A DNA stretch of 64,000 bases. Source: JBPBQZ01 sp050955105 (GTDB taxonomy: Bacteria > Pseudomonadota > Gammaproteobacteria > Burkholderiales > Burkholderiaceae). The stretch lies in NCBI GenBank assembly GCA_050955105.1, contig JBPBQZ010000056.1, forward strand, positions 74,738 to 138,737. The letters run 5' to 3'. The notes beneath the pieces are model-generated. The model did not search any database and was not told the DNA's origin. It saw nothing but the letters and a program-made list of their open reading frames with translations. Shown here piece after piece: positions 16,356 to 25,614 of the stretch (positions are counted from its first letter, which is position 1; every line of letters starts with the position of its first letter). The position numbers were made by a program, and so were the translations under genes.

Positions 16356-17339
16356 GTGAGCGCATTCAAACCCGGTCTGTTCAAGACCGTCATCATGGCA
16401 ACGCTGATGTTCGGCGTCGGCGCACATGCCGAGAGCAGTTATCCCAATCGCAGCATCACCGTGGTGGTGCCGTTCGCAGCCGGCGGCGAAGTCGATACCG
16501 CCGCGCGGCTGGTAGCCGAGCGCTTGGGCGGCGCACTCGGCCAGGCGGTCATCATCCAGAACCGCGTGGGCGCTTCGGGCACCATCGGCATGGCCTACGT
16601 GGCGCGCGCCAAGCCGGATGGCTATACGCTCGGCTGGGGTTCGAGCAGCGCGCTGGCCAGTTCGCCTTATCTCTATAAAGACCCGGGTTACGATCCGATC
16701 AAATCGTTCCGTCCCATCAATATGGCGACCAGTTCCGCCTGGGTATTACTGGTGGCGAAGAGCTCGCCGATCAAAAGCGTGGCCGATCTGGTGCGCACCG
16801 GCAAGGCCGCGCCCGGCAAGCTCACTTATGCATCGGCTGGCATCAATAGCAATCCAGACCTGATCGGCAAGCTCTTCACGCACGCCGCCGCTTTTACCGC
16901 ACGCGACATTCCTTATAAAGGCGGCATCGAATCCTCGACGGCGGTGATGGCGAATCAGGTGGACTTCACTTTCGACGCGATCGCCTCGCATGATGCCGAG
17001 TCCTTGAACGGCAGTAACTTGCGCGCGATCGCAGTGACCAGCCAGACCCGCAGCCGCGCGCTGCCCGATGTGCCGACGCTAGCTGAATCGGGCCTGCCCA
17101 CCTTGACCATGGTGACTTTCAATGGCCTGGTCGCCCCCATCGCCACGCCGCCGGAGGTTGTGCAGAAACTCGACGAGGCGATGCGCGTCACCATGAACGA
17201 CCCGGCGTTGCGCGCCAAGATCAGCCGTACCGGCAACGAGCCAATGGGCCGCGGGTCGCAGGAATTCGCCGCGACCATCGCCCAGCAGACCGCGCTGTGG
17301 CAAAGCGCCATCAAACTGGCGGGCGCACATCCGCAATAA
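16356..17339 (+). CDS. tctC: Bug/TctC family tripartite transporter substrate-binding protein
   Basis: 327 residues from GTG at 16356, with GGAGGAG 6 bases before. A signal peptide ends near VGAHA-ES. The mature start PNRSITVVVPFAAGGEVDTA is the family hallmark, followed by EN-type RVGASGTIG. Bug receptors are periplasmic proteins that bind carboxylates for a TctAB membrane pair. The only tctA trace nearby is the truncated copy at 13291, so this receptor either works with a permease elsewhere or is a ligand sensor; orphans are common in Burkholderiales. Confidence 0.92.
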   Translation: MSAFKPGLFKTVIMATLMFGVGAHAESSYPNRSITVVVPFAAGGEVDTAARLVAERLGGALGQAVIIQNRVGASGTIGMAYVARAKPDGYTLGWGSSSALASSPYLYKDPGYDPIKSFRPINMATSSAWVLLVAKSSPIKSVADLVRTGKAAPGKLTYASAGINSNPDLIGKLFTHAAAFTARDIPYKGGIESSTAVMANQVDFTFDAIASHDAESLNGSNLRAIAVTSQTRSRALPDVPTLAESGLPTLTMVTFNGLVAPIATPPEVVQKLDEAMRVTMNDPALRAKISRTGNEPMGRGSQEFAATIAQQTALWQSAIKLAGAHPQ

Positions 17340-17453
17340 GGCATGCAAGGATAGAGCCGCCAGCGAGGTTGCTAGAATGAACCATCTCAAAAATCCTGTT
17401 GCGCGCCGCTTAGTTCAACCTGGCGGCGGCCGCGGCGGCAAAGATGCCTGCAA

Positions 17454-18395
17454 ATGATGGATCGACGGCTGCTCAGATATTTCATCGCGGTGGCCGAAAC
17501 CGGGCATCTGACGCGGGCCGCGGCGCAACTCGGGCTGCAGCAGCCGCCCCTTAGCTATCAGATCAAGACGCTCGAAACCACGCTCGGCGTGACGCTGTTC
17601 CAACGTCATCACCGCGGCGTAACGCTTACTGAAGCGGGCCGGCTGTTGCTGCCGGAAGCGCGCCGCATCGTCGCCGACATGGTCGCGCTAGAAAAACGCA
17701 TGGCGAGTATCGCCAACGGCACCGCCGGCATTATTCACGTCGCCTTCACCAGCTCGGCCGCCGCGCATGCGTTCACACCCGACGCGCTGCGCTGTTGCCG
17801 CGATCGCTACCCGGCGATCGAGCTGGTGCTGACGGAAAACCCCACCATCATCGACGGCCTGACGAACGGCGAATTCCAATGCGGAATCATGCGTACGCCG
17901 CCACCGAGCGGCGCCGATGACCTGCTTTTCGAGACACTGATCGAAGAACATGTGGTGGTGGCGTTTCCGCGCGGGCATGCGCTGCTGCACAAGCTCGACG
18001 CCCAGAAAGCCCGGCCGCTTACGCTCAAGATGTTGCGCGACGAGGATTTCATCCTGGCGCGCGCACCCGGTGCCCTGGGCTTTTCCGCAACCTTGCTGCA
18101 GGCATGCCGGGCACGCGGCTTCGAGCCGCGCATTGGCCGGGAAGTGGGTCGCGTGATCAGCAGCCTCAACCTGGTGGCCGCGGGCGCCGGCGTGGCGGTC
18201 GTGCCAGCGTCGCTGCAAAGCGTGCACAAACATGCCATCGAGTATCGCCGACTGGCAGATGCCGACCAAGTGCCCTGTCCGCTTACGCTGGCTTATCGCG
18301 CCAATGACTGCGTCGGCGCCACCGCCACTTTCGTCGAGCTGTTGCGCGGGATGGCACGCACCTGGGGCGCGCCGATGCCAGATAAGATCAACTGA
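17454..18395 (+). CDS. LysR family transcriptional regulator
   Basis: 313 residues. N-terminal winged helix-turn-helix (RRLLRYFIAVAETGHLTRAA, PPLSYQIKTLETTLGVTLFQR), followed by the two-lobed effector domain. Two adjacent ATGs (17454 and 17457) could serve as start. It precedes the enoyl-CoA hydratase gene on the same strand and follows the TctC gene, so it may control this catabolic block. The inducer is probably an aromatic or carboxylic acid. Confidence 0.9.
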   Translation: MMDRRLLRYFIAVAETGHLTRAAAQLGLQQPPLSYQIKTLETTLGVTLFQRHHRGVTLTEAGRLLLPEARRIVADMVALEKRMASIANGTAGIIHVAFTSSAAAHAFTPDALRCCRDRYPAIELVLTENPTIIDGLTNGEFQCGIMRTPPPSGADDLLFETLIEEHVVVAFPRGHALLHKLDAQKARPLTLKMLRDEDFILARAPGALGFSATLLQACRARGFEPRIGREVGRVISSLNLVAAGAGVAVVPASLQSVHKHAIEYRRLADADQVPCPLTLAYRANDCVGATATFVELLRGMARTWGAPMPDKIN

Positions 18396-18481
18396 TTCGA
18401 CCGATCCGGCCATTTGATTTGCGTGCCTGCACTGGCAGACTGGTCGTCGATCAATCCAGCTTGTTCAGCAGGGGTAAATGT

Positions 18482-19345
18482 ATGGAATACCAAAGCTTCA
18501 GTCTGTCAGTCGACGCGCACATCGCCCATCTGGTACTGAATCGGCCAGAGAAACGCAATCCTTTAACGCGCTCGTTCTGGCAAGAATTCCCCGAGGCGAT
18601 TCGCGCGCTGGATGCCGAAGCCAGCGCGCGCGTGCTCGTGATCTCCTCGCAAGGGCCTTATTTCTGCAGTGGGCTCGATGTGTCGATGCTGGGCAATTTG
18701 CAAACGCTGCCGACTGGCGAGCGCGAACTGACGCACGCGCGCATCGCCATGCCGACCACCCGCTATGAAGACATTCGCGGGCTGCAGGAAAGCTTCAACG
18801 CGCTGGAACGTTTTCGCATGCCGGTGATCGCTGCCGTGCAAGGCGGCTGCATTGGCGGCGGTCTCGATATGGTGGCGGCCTGCTGCATGCGCTATGCAAG
18901 CGCCGACGCATTCTTTTCCGTTTTTGAGATCAACGTCGGCCTGCCGCCCGACATGGGCACGATTCCCCGTCTCAAAAACTTCCTGCCGGAAGGGGTGATG
19001 CGCGAGCTGGCCTACACGGGGCGACGCATGGACGCGCAAGAAGCACAGCAGCGCGGGCTGGTGAACCAGGTGTTCGAGAATCAGCAAGCGATGCTGGACG
19101 GTGTGATGGCGATCGCGCGTGAAATCGCCACCAAGGCGCCGCTGGCCGTGCATGCAAGCAAACGCTTGATCAGCTATGCGCGGGACCACAGCACCGAAGA
19201 CAGCCTCAACTATGTGGCGCTATGGATCGGCGGTCTGATCTCGAGCGAGCAGATTCGCGAAGCCGGAAAGTCACGCGTCGAGCGCCGACCTGCCGATTTT
19301 GCGGACCTGCCGCGCGGTCAGCCTGGCGCGAACCGTCTGGGCTGA
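18482..19345 (+). CDS. enoyl-CoA hydratase/isomerase family protein
   Basis: 287 residues from ATG at 18482. Crotonase fold: LVLNRPEKRNPLT near the start, oxyanion-hole loop FCSGLDVSML, and the second conserved segment VIAAVQGGCIGGGLDMVAAC. The residue pair ahead of INVGLPPDMGT is FEINVGLPPDMG, which keeps an Asp typical of dienoyl-CoA isomerases, so isomerase activity is possible. Stands alone after the LysR gene and is convergent with the efflux operon. Confidence 0.88.
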   Translation: MEYQSFSLSVDAHIAHLVLNRPEKRNPLTRSFWQEFPEAIRALDAEASARVLVISSQGPYFCSGLDVSMLGNLQTLPTGERELTHARIAMPTTRYEDIRGLQESFNALERFRMPVIAAVQGGCIGGGLDMVAACCMRYASADAFFSVFEINVGLPPDMGTIPRLKNFLPEGVMRELAYTGRRMDAQEAQQRGLVNQVFENQQAMLDGVMAIAREIATKAPLAVHASKRLISYARDHSTEDSLNYVALWIGGLISSEQIREAGKSRVERRPADFADLPRGQPGANRLG

Positions 19346-19371
19346 GCGGCTGAGTCGCGCGGCCGCGTGCT

Positions 19372-20952
19372 TCACGGCGTGGCGACCGCGCCCGATGCGG
19401 GTGCTACAGCGGGTATCGCCGATGCCGCCGCCTGCCGCCCCAGGCGCAGGCTTTCGTCATGCAATCCCTGCGCGCCGGCCGCCACCGGCGGGTTACCCAT
19501 CGCTTCGAATAAGGTCGCGGTGTCGGTCAGCCGCGCCGCTTGTGCGCGCACATATTGCACACGCGCGCTTTGATACTGCTGCGCTGCCGTCAAGGTCGCA
19601 TAGAACGGCATTGCCCCAAGCTTGTAGCGCGCTTCGGTGTTGGCGCCCGTGCGTTGCGCGGCGTCGGCGGCGCGACGCGTTTGTGTCACGGTGTTCGCAT
19701 CCTCGTCCAGCGCTGACAAGGTATCGGCAACGTTCTGGAACGCCGCCAACACGGTCTGCTTATATTGGGATATCGCGGCTTCGTAAGTGGCCTGGTATTG
19801 CCGCTTGCGAGCCACCAATGCGCCGCCATGGAACAAGGGCTGCGTCAGCGATGCGCCCACGCCCCAGAGCATGCCGGCCGGTGACGTAAAGGTCGACCAA
19901 TCGAAACCACCGCGTCCGTACGAAGCCGATAGTTTCAGCGTGGGGAACATCGAAGCCGTCGCCGCGCCGGCATTATCGGCCGCGGCACGCACCGCGGCTT
20001 CAGCGGCCAGAATATCCGGACGCTGACGCAACAGCTCGGAAGGAATCGCCACCGGCACCGCAACAGGCACGTGCAAGGACTCCAGCGGCAGCGGCGCCGG
20101 CGCGTCACTCGGCAGACGTCCCAATAACACCGCTTGCGCATGACGTACCGCGAGCAGTTGCGCGCGCAGGCCAGGCAAGGTCGCGGCGGCATTGGCGGCA
20201 TCCTGTTCGGCTGCCAGCACGTCATCTTGCGAGACGCCGCCCAACTGGTAGCGCGACGCCGTCTGGCGTGCACGCTGTTCACCCAATGCCACCAGCGTCG
20301 TGGTGGCATCGACCTGCGCCTGCAGCGCGGCCGCCCGGATGGTGCCGGTGACGATGTTGGCCGCCAGCGTGCGGCGCGTGGCTTCGAACTGAAAGACCTG
20401 TTGTTCGACTTGTCCCTCCAAGGCGCGATCGCCGAGTATCGATGCGCCGAAGAAGTCGAAGGTGTAAGACGCTTTCAACTGCGCCGAGAAGATGTCTTCG
20501 ACGAAGGTCTGCTGCGGCAAGATCGGCAAGCCCAATGCACGTTGTCGGCTCGGACTGAACGACGCGTCGATATTGGGATAAAGCGAATCGCCGATCTCGG
20601 AACGCAGTTGTTCCTGCGCCGACTTGAGCGTGTGTTGCGAGGCCCCGAGGGATGGGCTGTGCGCCAAGCCTTCGGCCACTAGCGCGTCGAGCGCCGGTGA
20701 ACCATAGGCCCTCCACCATTCAGGCACCGGCCGCGCGCCGGCCATCAGCTGTTGCGCTACACCATCGGCGAGCGGCAGTTGCGTCGGCTGGCCGCTCACT
20801 GAATAGTGCGCGGTGGACGGCATTGCCGGCGGACTACGGTCGGGCCCGAATGCGCCGCAAGCCGACAACAAAGCCGCGGCACCGACGAGGCTGGCGCTGC
20901 TGCCAAGGTTGATGGCACTCAGGCCCAGCGAAACAATCGATCGCGAGTTCAT
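19372..20952 (-). CDS. RND efflux outer-membrane lipoprotein, NodT/OprM type
   Basis: 526 residues. A lipoprotein signal ends at LLSACG, so it is probably lipidated at Cys. Two OEP repeats are visible (ALVAEGLAHSPSLGASQHTL; LLRQRPDILAAEAAVRAA), the pattern of TolC-like trimeric channels. Third gene of an efflux operon; its ATG overlaps the permease stop (ATGA). C-terminal residues are Ala-rich. Confidence 0.92.
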   Translation of the reverse strand: MNSRSIVSLGLSAINLGSSASLVGAAALLSACGAFGPDRSPPAMPSTAHYSVSGQPTQLPLADGVAQQLMAGARPVPEWWRAYGSPALDALVAEGLAHSPSLGASQHTLKSAQEQLRSEIGDSLYPNIDASFSPSRQRALGLPILPQQTFVEDIFSAQLKASYTFDFFGASILGDRALEGQVEQQVFQFEATRRTLAANIVTGTIRAAALQAQVDATTTLVALGEQRARQTASRYQLGGVSQDDVLAAEQDAANAAATLPGLRAQLLAVRHAQAVLLGRLPSDAPAPLPLESLHVPVAVPVAIPSELLRQRPDILAAEAAVRAAADNAGAATASMFPTLKLSASYGRGGFDWSTFTSPAGMLWGVGASLTQPLFHGGALVARKRQYQATYEAAISQYKQTVLAAFQNVADTLSALDEDANTVTQTRRAADAAQRTGANTEARYKLGAMPFYATLTAAQQYQSARVQYVRAQAARLTDTATLFEAMGNPPVAAGAQGLHDESLRLGRQAAASAIPAVAPASGAVATP

Positions 20953-23900
20953 CGTGCGGCCTCCGGCTTTTCACCGCGCTTCTCGTCTCGCTTCACGCGG
21001 AACCACAACGCATACAGCGCCGGCAGATAGAACAAGGTGAGCACCGTCGCCACGGTAATGCCGCCCATCAAGGCGGTAGCCATCGGCCCGAAGAAATTGC
21101 TTCTCAGCAGCGGAATCAAAGCCAGCACCGCCGCCGCGGCAGTCAGCGTAATCGGCCGGAAGCGTCGTACGGTGGCGCCGATCACGGCATCGAAGCGCGC
21201 ATGGCCGGCGCGGATATCCTGTTCGATCTGGTCGACCAGGATCACCGAGTTGCGCATGATGATGCCGAACATCGCGATCGTACCGAGCATGGCCACGAAG
21301 CCGAACGGTTGGCCGAACAACAGCAGCGCCAGCACTACGCCGATCAAACCGAGCGGCGCGGTCAATATCACCATCAACACGCGACTGAAGCTTTGCAACT
21401 GCACCATCAGCAACACCAGCACGGCGATCGCCAGCAGCGGCATCTGCGCGTTGATCGATGCCTGTGCCTTGCCGTTTTCTTCGACGGCACCGCCGATCTC
21501 GACCGTATAGCCGGCTGGCAGCGACTGACGCAACCCGGCCAACTGCTTGTCGACCTGATTGGTCACGTCGATACCTTGCGCGGCGCCCAGCACGTCAGCC
21601 TGCACCGTAATAGTCGGTTGCCGGTCGCGTTCCCACACCACCCCATACTCCAGCCCGTAGGTGAAGTGTCCCAAGGCCGCGAGCGGTACCGCCGTGCCGT
21701 TAGGCGACGGAATCGCCAGGCGTTCGATCTGCGCCGGATCGACGCGATCGTGGTCCGGTGCGCGCAAATCGACGCCGATCAGCTTGTCGCGCTCGCGGAA
21801 CTGCGTCATCGTGAAGCCGCTCAAGGACATCTGCAAATAGTTGGCGACATCTTGCGACGATATGTTGAGGGCGCGCGCCTTGGTTTGATCTATCTCGAAA
21901 TGGATCGAGCGCTCGGCCGGCTCGTCCCAGTCGAATTGCACGCCGGTGGTATGCGGGTTGGCGCGCATCACCTGCGCCACGTCTTCGCTCAGCTTGCGCA
22001 CGGTACCGAGTTGCGGCCCCGATACGCGGAACTGCACCGGGTAGCCGATCGGCGGACCATTTTCAAGACGGCTGATGCGCGTGCGCAGCGATGCATAGTC
22101 ATCGCGCAATACTTGCGTGAGGACGCCAGCCAGTTTTTCGCGATCTTTAACCGACTTGGTGGTGATGACGAACTGCGCGAGGTTGGGCGAAGGCAGTTGC
22201 TGATCGAGCGCAAGGTAAAAGCGCGGCGCGCCGGTACCGACGAAATCGACGTAGTGGTCGATCTCTTTATGCTTGGCCAGCACCGCTTCGAAGCGCTGCG
22301 CCTGACGCAGCGCCGCCGGGAACGCCGCGCCTTCCGGCAACCGCAAATCGACCAGTAGCTCGGTGCGATCCGAACTGGGGAAGAACTGTTGCGGCACCAG
22401 CGTGAAGCCCGCCATCGCGACGATAAAGACCGCTACGGTGATGAGCAATACTGCGAGGCGTCGATCGACACACCAGCCGATCCAGCCGCGCAGCCGCCGA
22501 TAGAACTTGGTGTCGTAGATGTCGTGCTGCTCGGTTTGCGGCGCACCGCCGCTGGCGTCGTCATGACGGCCGAAGGCACGTCGCGTCGGATGTTCGGAGA
22601 GGATGCGATAGCCAAGCAGGGGAATCACGATGACGGCTGCCAGCCATGACAGCAGCAGCGCGATCGCCGATACCTCGAAGATCGAGCGCGTGTATTCTCC
22701 AGTGGCCGACTTGGCCAGCGCGATCGGCAGGAAGCCTGATACCGTAACCAGCGTACCGGTCAGCATCGGAAAGGCGGTGCTGGTATAGGCGAAGGCGGCC
22801 GCGCGCATGCGGTCATACCCCTGCTCGAGCTTCACCGCCATCATCTCCACCGCGATGATGGCGTCGTCCACCAGCAAGCCCAGCGCCAACACCAGCGTGC
22901 CGAGCGAAACCTTGTGCAAGCCGATGCCGAACAGATACATGCACAAGGCCGTCGCAGCCAGCACCAGAGGAATCGAGATCACCACCACCATGCCGGTGCG
23001 CAGCCCGAGGCTGATCAGGCTCACCACCAGCACGATCGCGATGGCCTCGGCCACCGCTTCGACGAAGTCGTCGATCGAATGGGCGACCGCATGCGGCATG
23101 CTCGATACCGATTGCAGCTTGAGGCCTGCCGGCAGCGTGGTCTGCAAATGCGCGGTCTCGATATCCAGCGCCTTGCCCAGCGCGATCACATCGCCCGACG
23201 GTGCCATCGTCACGCCGATGCCAAGCACCGGCTGATTATGAAAGCGCATGATCTGCGCTGGCGGATCGGTATAACCGCGCTTCACCGTCGCGATATCGCC
23301 CAGCCGCACCAGTCGGCCGTTCACGCGAAGCAATGTGTTCGCGAGCTTTGCGACATCTTGAAATTGTCCGGTAGGCCGCACGTAGACGCGATCCGTTGAG
23401 GTAGTGAAGACCCCGGCTGCGGCAACCGCGTTCTGTGTATTGACCGCATCAGCGATCTGCTGCGGCGTGATACCCAGTTTGGCAAGCTGCGCGTTGGCGA
23501 TCTCGACATAGATACGCTGTTCCTGGTCATCGATCAGATCGACCTTGTTGATGCCCGGCACGCGCAGCAATTCGGTGCGCATGCGCTCGGCATAGTCGTG
23601 CATCTGCGCCGGCGAAAAGCCGTCACCTTCCAGCGCATATAAATTGGTATAAACGTCGCCGAACTCATCGTTGAAGAACGGTCCTTGCACTCCGGGCGGC
23701 AAGGTATAGGCAATGTCGCCGACCTTCTTGCGTACCTGATACCAGGTGCCCGGCACCTGCGAGGGCGGTGCCGAATCTTTCAGCGTGAAGAACAACATCG
23801 ATTCGCCGGGGCGCGAATAGCTGCGCAGGAAATCGACGTCGGGCGTTTCCTGCAGCTTGCGGGCGATGGTGTCGGTCACCTCTTCCTGCACCTGGCGCGC

Positions 23901-24125
23901 CGTGGCACCCGGCCACAAAGTGCGGATCACCATTACCTTGAAGGTGAACGGCGGATCTTCCGATTGCGCGAGCTTGCCGTACGACAACACGCCGAACAGC
24001 GTCACCAGCGCCAGCAGGAAGATCACCAACGCTTGATGCTGCAGCGTCCAGCTCGACAGGTTGAAGCGATGCTCGGACTCGCCCGGTAATTTATGAGACG
24101 GATCCTGCGGTGCCGGATCGCTCAT
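20949..24125 (-). CDS. RND efflux transporter permease
   Basis: 1058 residues, the normal length for an RND pump, with 12 predicted membrane helices and two large periplasmic loops. Seen: WTLQHQALVIFLLALVTLFG in the first helix, WPGATARQVQEEVTDTIARK in the porter domain, and LGLLVDDAIIAVEMMAVKLE in TM4, whose Asp pair carries protons. The lack of an F-R-P start and the general sequence place it nearer to TriC/VexF-like pumps than to AcrB. ATGA overlaps join it to the adaptor and outer-membrane genes. Drug substrate unknown. Confidence 0.93.
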   Translation of the reverse strand: MSDPAPQDPSHKLPGESEHRFNLSSWTLQHQALVIFLLALVTLFGVLSYGKLAQSEDPPFTFKVMVIRTLWPGATARQVQEEVTDTIARKLQETPDVDFLRSYSRPGESMLFFTLKDSAPPSQVPGTWYQVRKKVGDIAYTLPPGVQGPFFNDEFGDVYTNLYALEGDGFSPAQMHDYAERMRTELLRVPGINKVDLIDDQEQRIYVEIANAQLAKLGITPQQIADAVNTQNAVAAAGVFTTSTDRVYVRPTGQFQDVAKLANTLLRVNGRLVRLGDIATVKRGYTDPPAQIMRFHNQPVLGIGVTMAPSGDVIALGKALDIETAHLQTTLPAGLKLQSVSSMPHAVAHSIDDFVEAVAEAIAIVLVVSLISLGLRTGMVVVISIPLVLAATALCMYLFGIGLHKVSLGTLVLALGLLVDDAIIAVEMMAVKLEQGYDRMRAAAFAYTSTAFPMLTGTLVTVSGFLPIALAKSATGEYTRSIFEVSAIALLLSWLAAVIVIPLLGYRILSEHPTRRAFGRHDDASGGAPQTEQHDIYDTKFYRRLRGWIGWCVDRRLAVLLITVAVFIVAMAGFTLVPQQFFPSSDRTELLVDLRLPEGAAFPAALRQAQRFEAVLAKHKEIDHYVDFVGTGAPRFYLALDQQLPSPNLAQFVITTKSVKDREKLAGVLTQVLRDDYASLRTRISRLENGPPIGYPVQFRVSGPQLGTVRKLSEDVAQVMRANPHTTGVQFDWDEPAERSIHFEIDQTKARALNISSQDVANYLQMSLSGFTMTQFRERDKLIGVDLRAPDHDRVDPAQIERLAIPSPNGTAVPLAALGHFTYGLEYGVVWERDRQPTITVQADVLGAAQGIDVTNQVDKQLAGLRQSLPAGYTVEIGGAVEENGKAQASINAQMPLLAIAVLVLLMVQLQSFSRVLMVILTAPLGLIGVVLALLLFGQPFGFVAMLGTIAMFGIIMRNSVILVDQIEQDIRAGHARFDAVIGATVRRFRPITLTAAAAVLALIPLLRSNFFGPMATALMGGITVATVLTLFYLPALYALWFRVKRDEKRGEKPEAAR

Positions 24126-25450
24126 TGGGCAGCCTCGGTGGCGGCCGCAGAGGCCGGTGCCGGACCGTCGATATCGCCTTCGCCGGTGAACAGCGGCGCC
24201 ACCGGCTTCACATGTTGACCGGCAAACACCGTGTGCACACCCGCCAACACCACCATGTCGCCGTCGTTCAGCCCATGCGTTACGGTAGTCGCGCGTTCGC
24301 TGTAGGCATCGACGGTAACCGGGCGCAGTTCAAGCGTGGAGTCGGCGGGGCGAACTATCCAGACCGCCGGACGGCTACCTTGGTGGAACAAGGCGGTAGC
24401 GGGCAGCGTAAAGATTGGGCCCGCAGCAGCACTGCTGGCACCGCCGCCAGTCGTTGCGGTGGCAGTTGAGCCGCTATGCGAAGCATCGGCAGCCGTCGCG
24501 ACCGCAGCCTGGCTGGCAGTGCCAGCCGCCGCGGCGTTCGTGGCCGGTGCGCTCGTCGCTCCCGGCAGTAAGGCCGCGTCGCCCGTCATGCCGAGGCGCA
24601 CATCGTCGCCCGGCTGCAGCAACGTCAGACGCACGCGGTACGTGCGGCTCTGCGGATCGGCCGCGGGTGCGATTTCGCGCACGCGCGCATCGAAGCGGCG
24701 CCCGGGCAACGCCGGGAAGGTCACGTTTACCGCCTGACCCAAATGGATGCGCGCCAGATCGCTTTCAGCGGCATCGAGCGTCACGTCGGTATCACCGCTC
24801 CAGGCCAGCCCATACACCGCCTGGCCTGCCGACAGCACTTGCCCGGTATCGGCATTTTCGCTGGTGATCACGCCGTCGTGGTCGACTATCAAGGTGTTGT
24901 ATTGCAGGGTATTCGCCGCGACCGTCGCTTGCGCCTCGGCCTGCTGACGATTCGCCAGCGCCGCACTATAGGCGTCCTGGGTCTGCTCCAATTGATTCGC
25001 GGCGATCAGGTTTTGCACCGCTTGCGCCTGGTCGCGCTCGAGCTGCTGCTTGGCATACACCAGCCGGTGCCGCGCCGCGTCGAGTACCGCTTGCGCGCTG
25101 GCCGCCTGCTTCTGCGCATCTGCCGGATCCAGACGCGCGATCACCTGGCCCTTTTTCACGGTGTTGCCCAAGCGCACGTCGCGTTCGATCAACTTGCCCG
25201 CCACGCGGAACGACATCAGCGTCGAATAGCGCGGCGCCACTTCCACTGGATAGTGAATGGTGTCGCCCGGCAGGCTACCCGCCACCGCATGCACCGGCAA
25301 GGCCAGCACGAGTTGCGGCGCGTCAGCCGCCGGCGCCTGACGATGGCAAGCGGCTAGCGTGAACAAGGCCAGCAGCGTTAGCGCCACGGCGGCCGGGCGT
25401 ATGCGCCGCTTCGGCAAGGAGTAAGAAAACCACGGAAAGAACCGATTCAC
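24122..25450 (-). CDS. RND efflux periplasmic adaptor (membrane fusion protein)
   Basis: 442 residues from GTG at 25450, with AAGGAG about 7 bases before. Lipoprotein signal ends LFTLAACH. Barrel-sandwich and hairpin domains follow (VIARLDPADAQKQAASAQA; coiled region with many Gln and Ala). Near residues 295-345 lies an extra low-complexity stretch of Ala, Thr, Ser and Gly between the beta-barrel and membrane-proximal parts (ending SSAAAGPIFTLPATALF). First gene of the operon; divergent from the TetR at 25615. Confidence 0.92.
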   Translation of the reverse strand: MNRFFPWFSYSLPKRRIRPAAVALTLLALFTLAACHRQAPAADAPQLVLALPVHAVAGSLPGDTIHYPVEVAPRYSTLMSFRVAGKLIERDVRLGNTVKKGQVIARLDPADAQKQAASAQAVLDAARHRLVYAKQQLERDQAQAVQNLIAANQLEQTQDAYSAALANRQQAEAQATVAANTLQYNTLIVDHDGVITSENADTGQVLSAGQAVYGLAWSGDTDVTLDAAESDLARIHLGQAVNVTFPALPGRRFDARVREIAPAADPQSRTYRVRLTLLQPGDDVRLGMTGDAALLPGATSAPATNAAAAGTASQAAVATAADASHSGSTATATTGGGASSAAAGPIFTLPATALFHQGSRPAVWIVRPADSTLELRPVTVDAYSERATTVTHGLNDGDMVVLAGVHTVFAGQHVKPVAPLFTGEGDIDGPAPASAAATEAAQ

Positions 25451-25496
25451 GGCAGCTCCTTTGGAGCGGTGCGGGCGTGACGCCAGGGCGCAAGTA

Positions 25497-25528
25497 GCCG
25501 CGGCGCGTCTGCTTGGACGCGCCGCGGC
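25497..25528. repeat. perfect 13-bp inverted repeat, 6-base loop, in efflux operon leader
   Basis: GCCGCGGCGCGTC (25497-25509) and GACGCGCCGCGGC (25516-25528) pair without mismatch around TGCTTG. No T-run follows on either strand, so it is not a standard intrinsic terminator. It lies between the TetR-type operator and the adaptor start, and so should be in the 5' leader of the efflux mRNA. Confidence 0.85.
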
Positions 25529-25550
25529 TCGAAATTCAGATACGCATATT

Positions 25551-25580
25551 AATACAACATTGTATTTGAATACATCTGTA
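25551..25580. promoter_or_regulatory. probable TetR operator between efflux operon and its regulator
   Basis: AATACA-ACAT-TGTATT (25551-25566) is a near-perfect dyad, and a second AATACA-TC-TGTA follows at 25569-25580. The AT-rich patch stands out in GC-rich DNA, and lies 35 bases before the TetR start and 100 bases before the adaptor start, as expected for an AcrR-like repressor site. Confidence 0.65.
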
Positions 25581-25614
25581 AATTTCCGAGGCAGCCTGTG
25601 ATAGCATCAAATGC

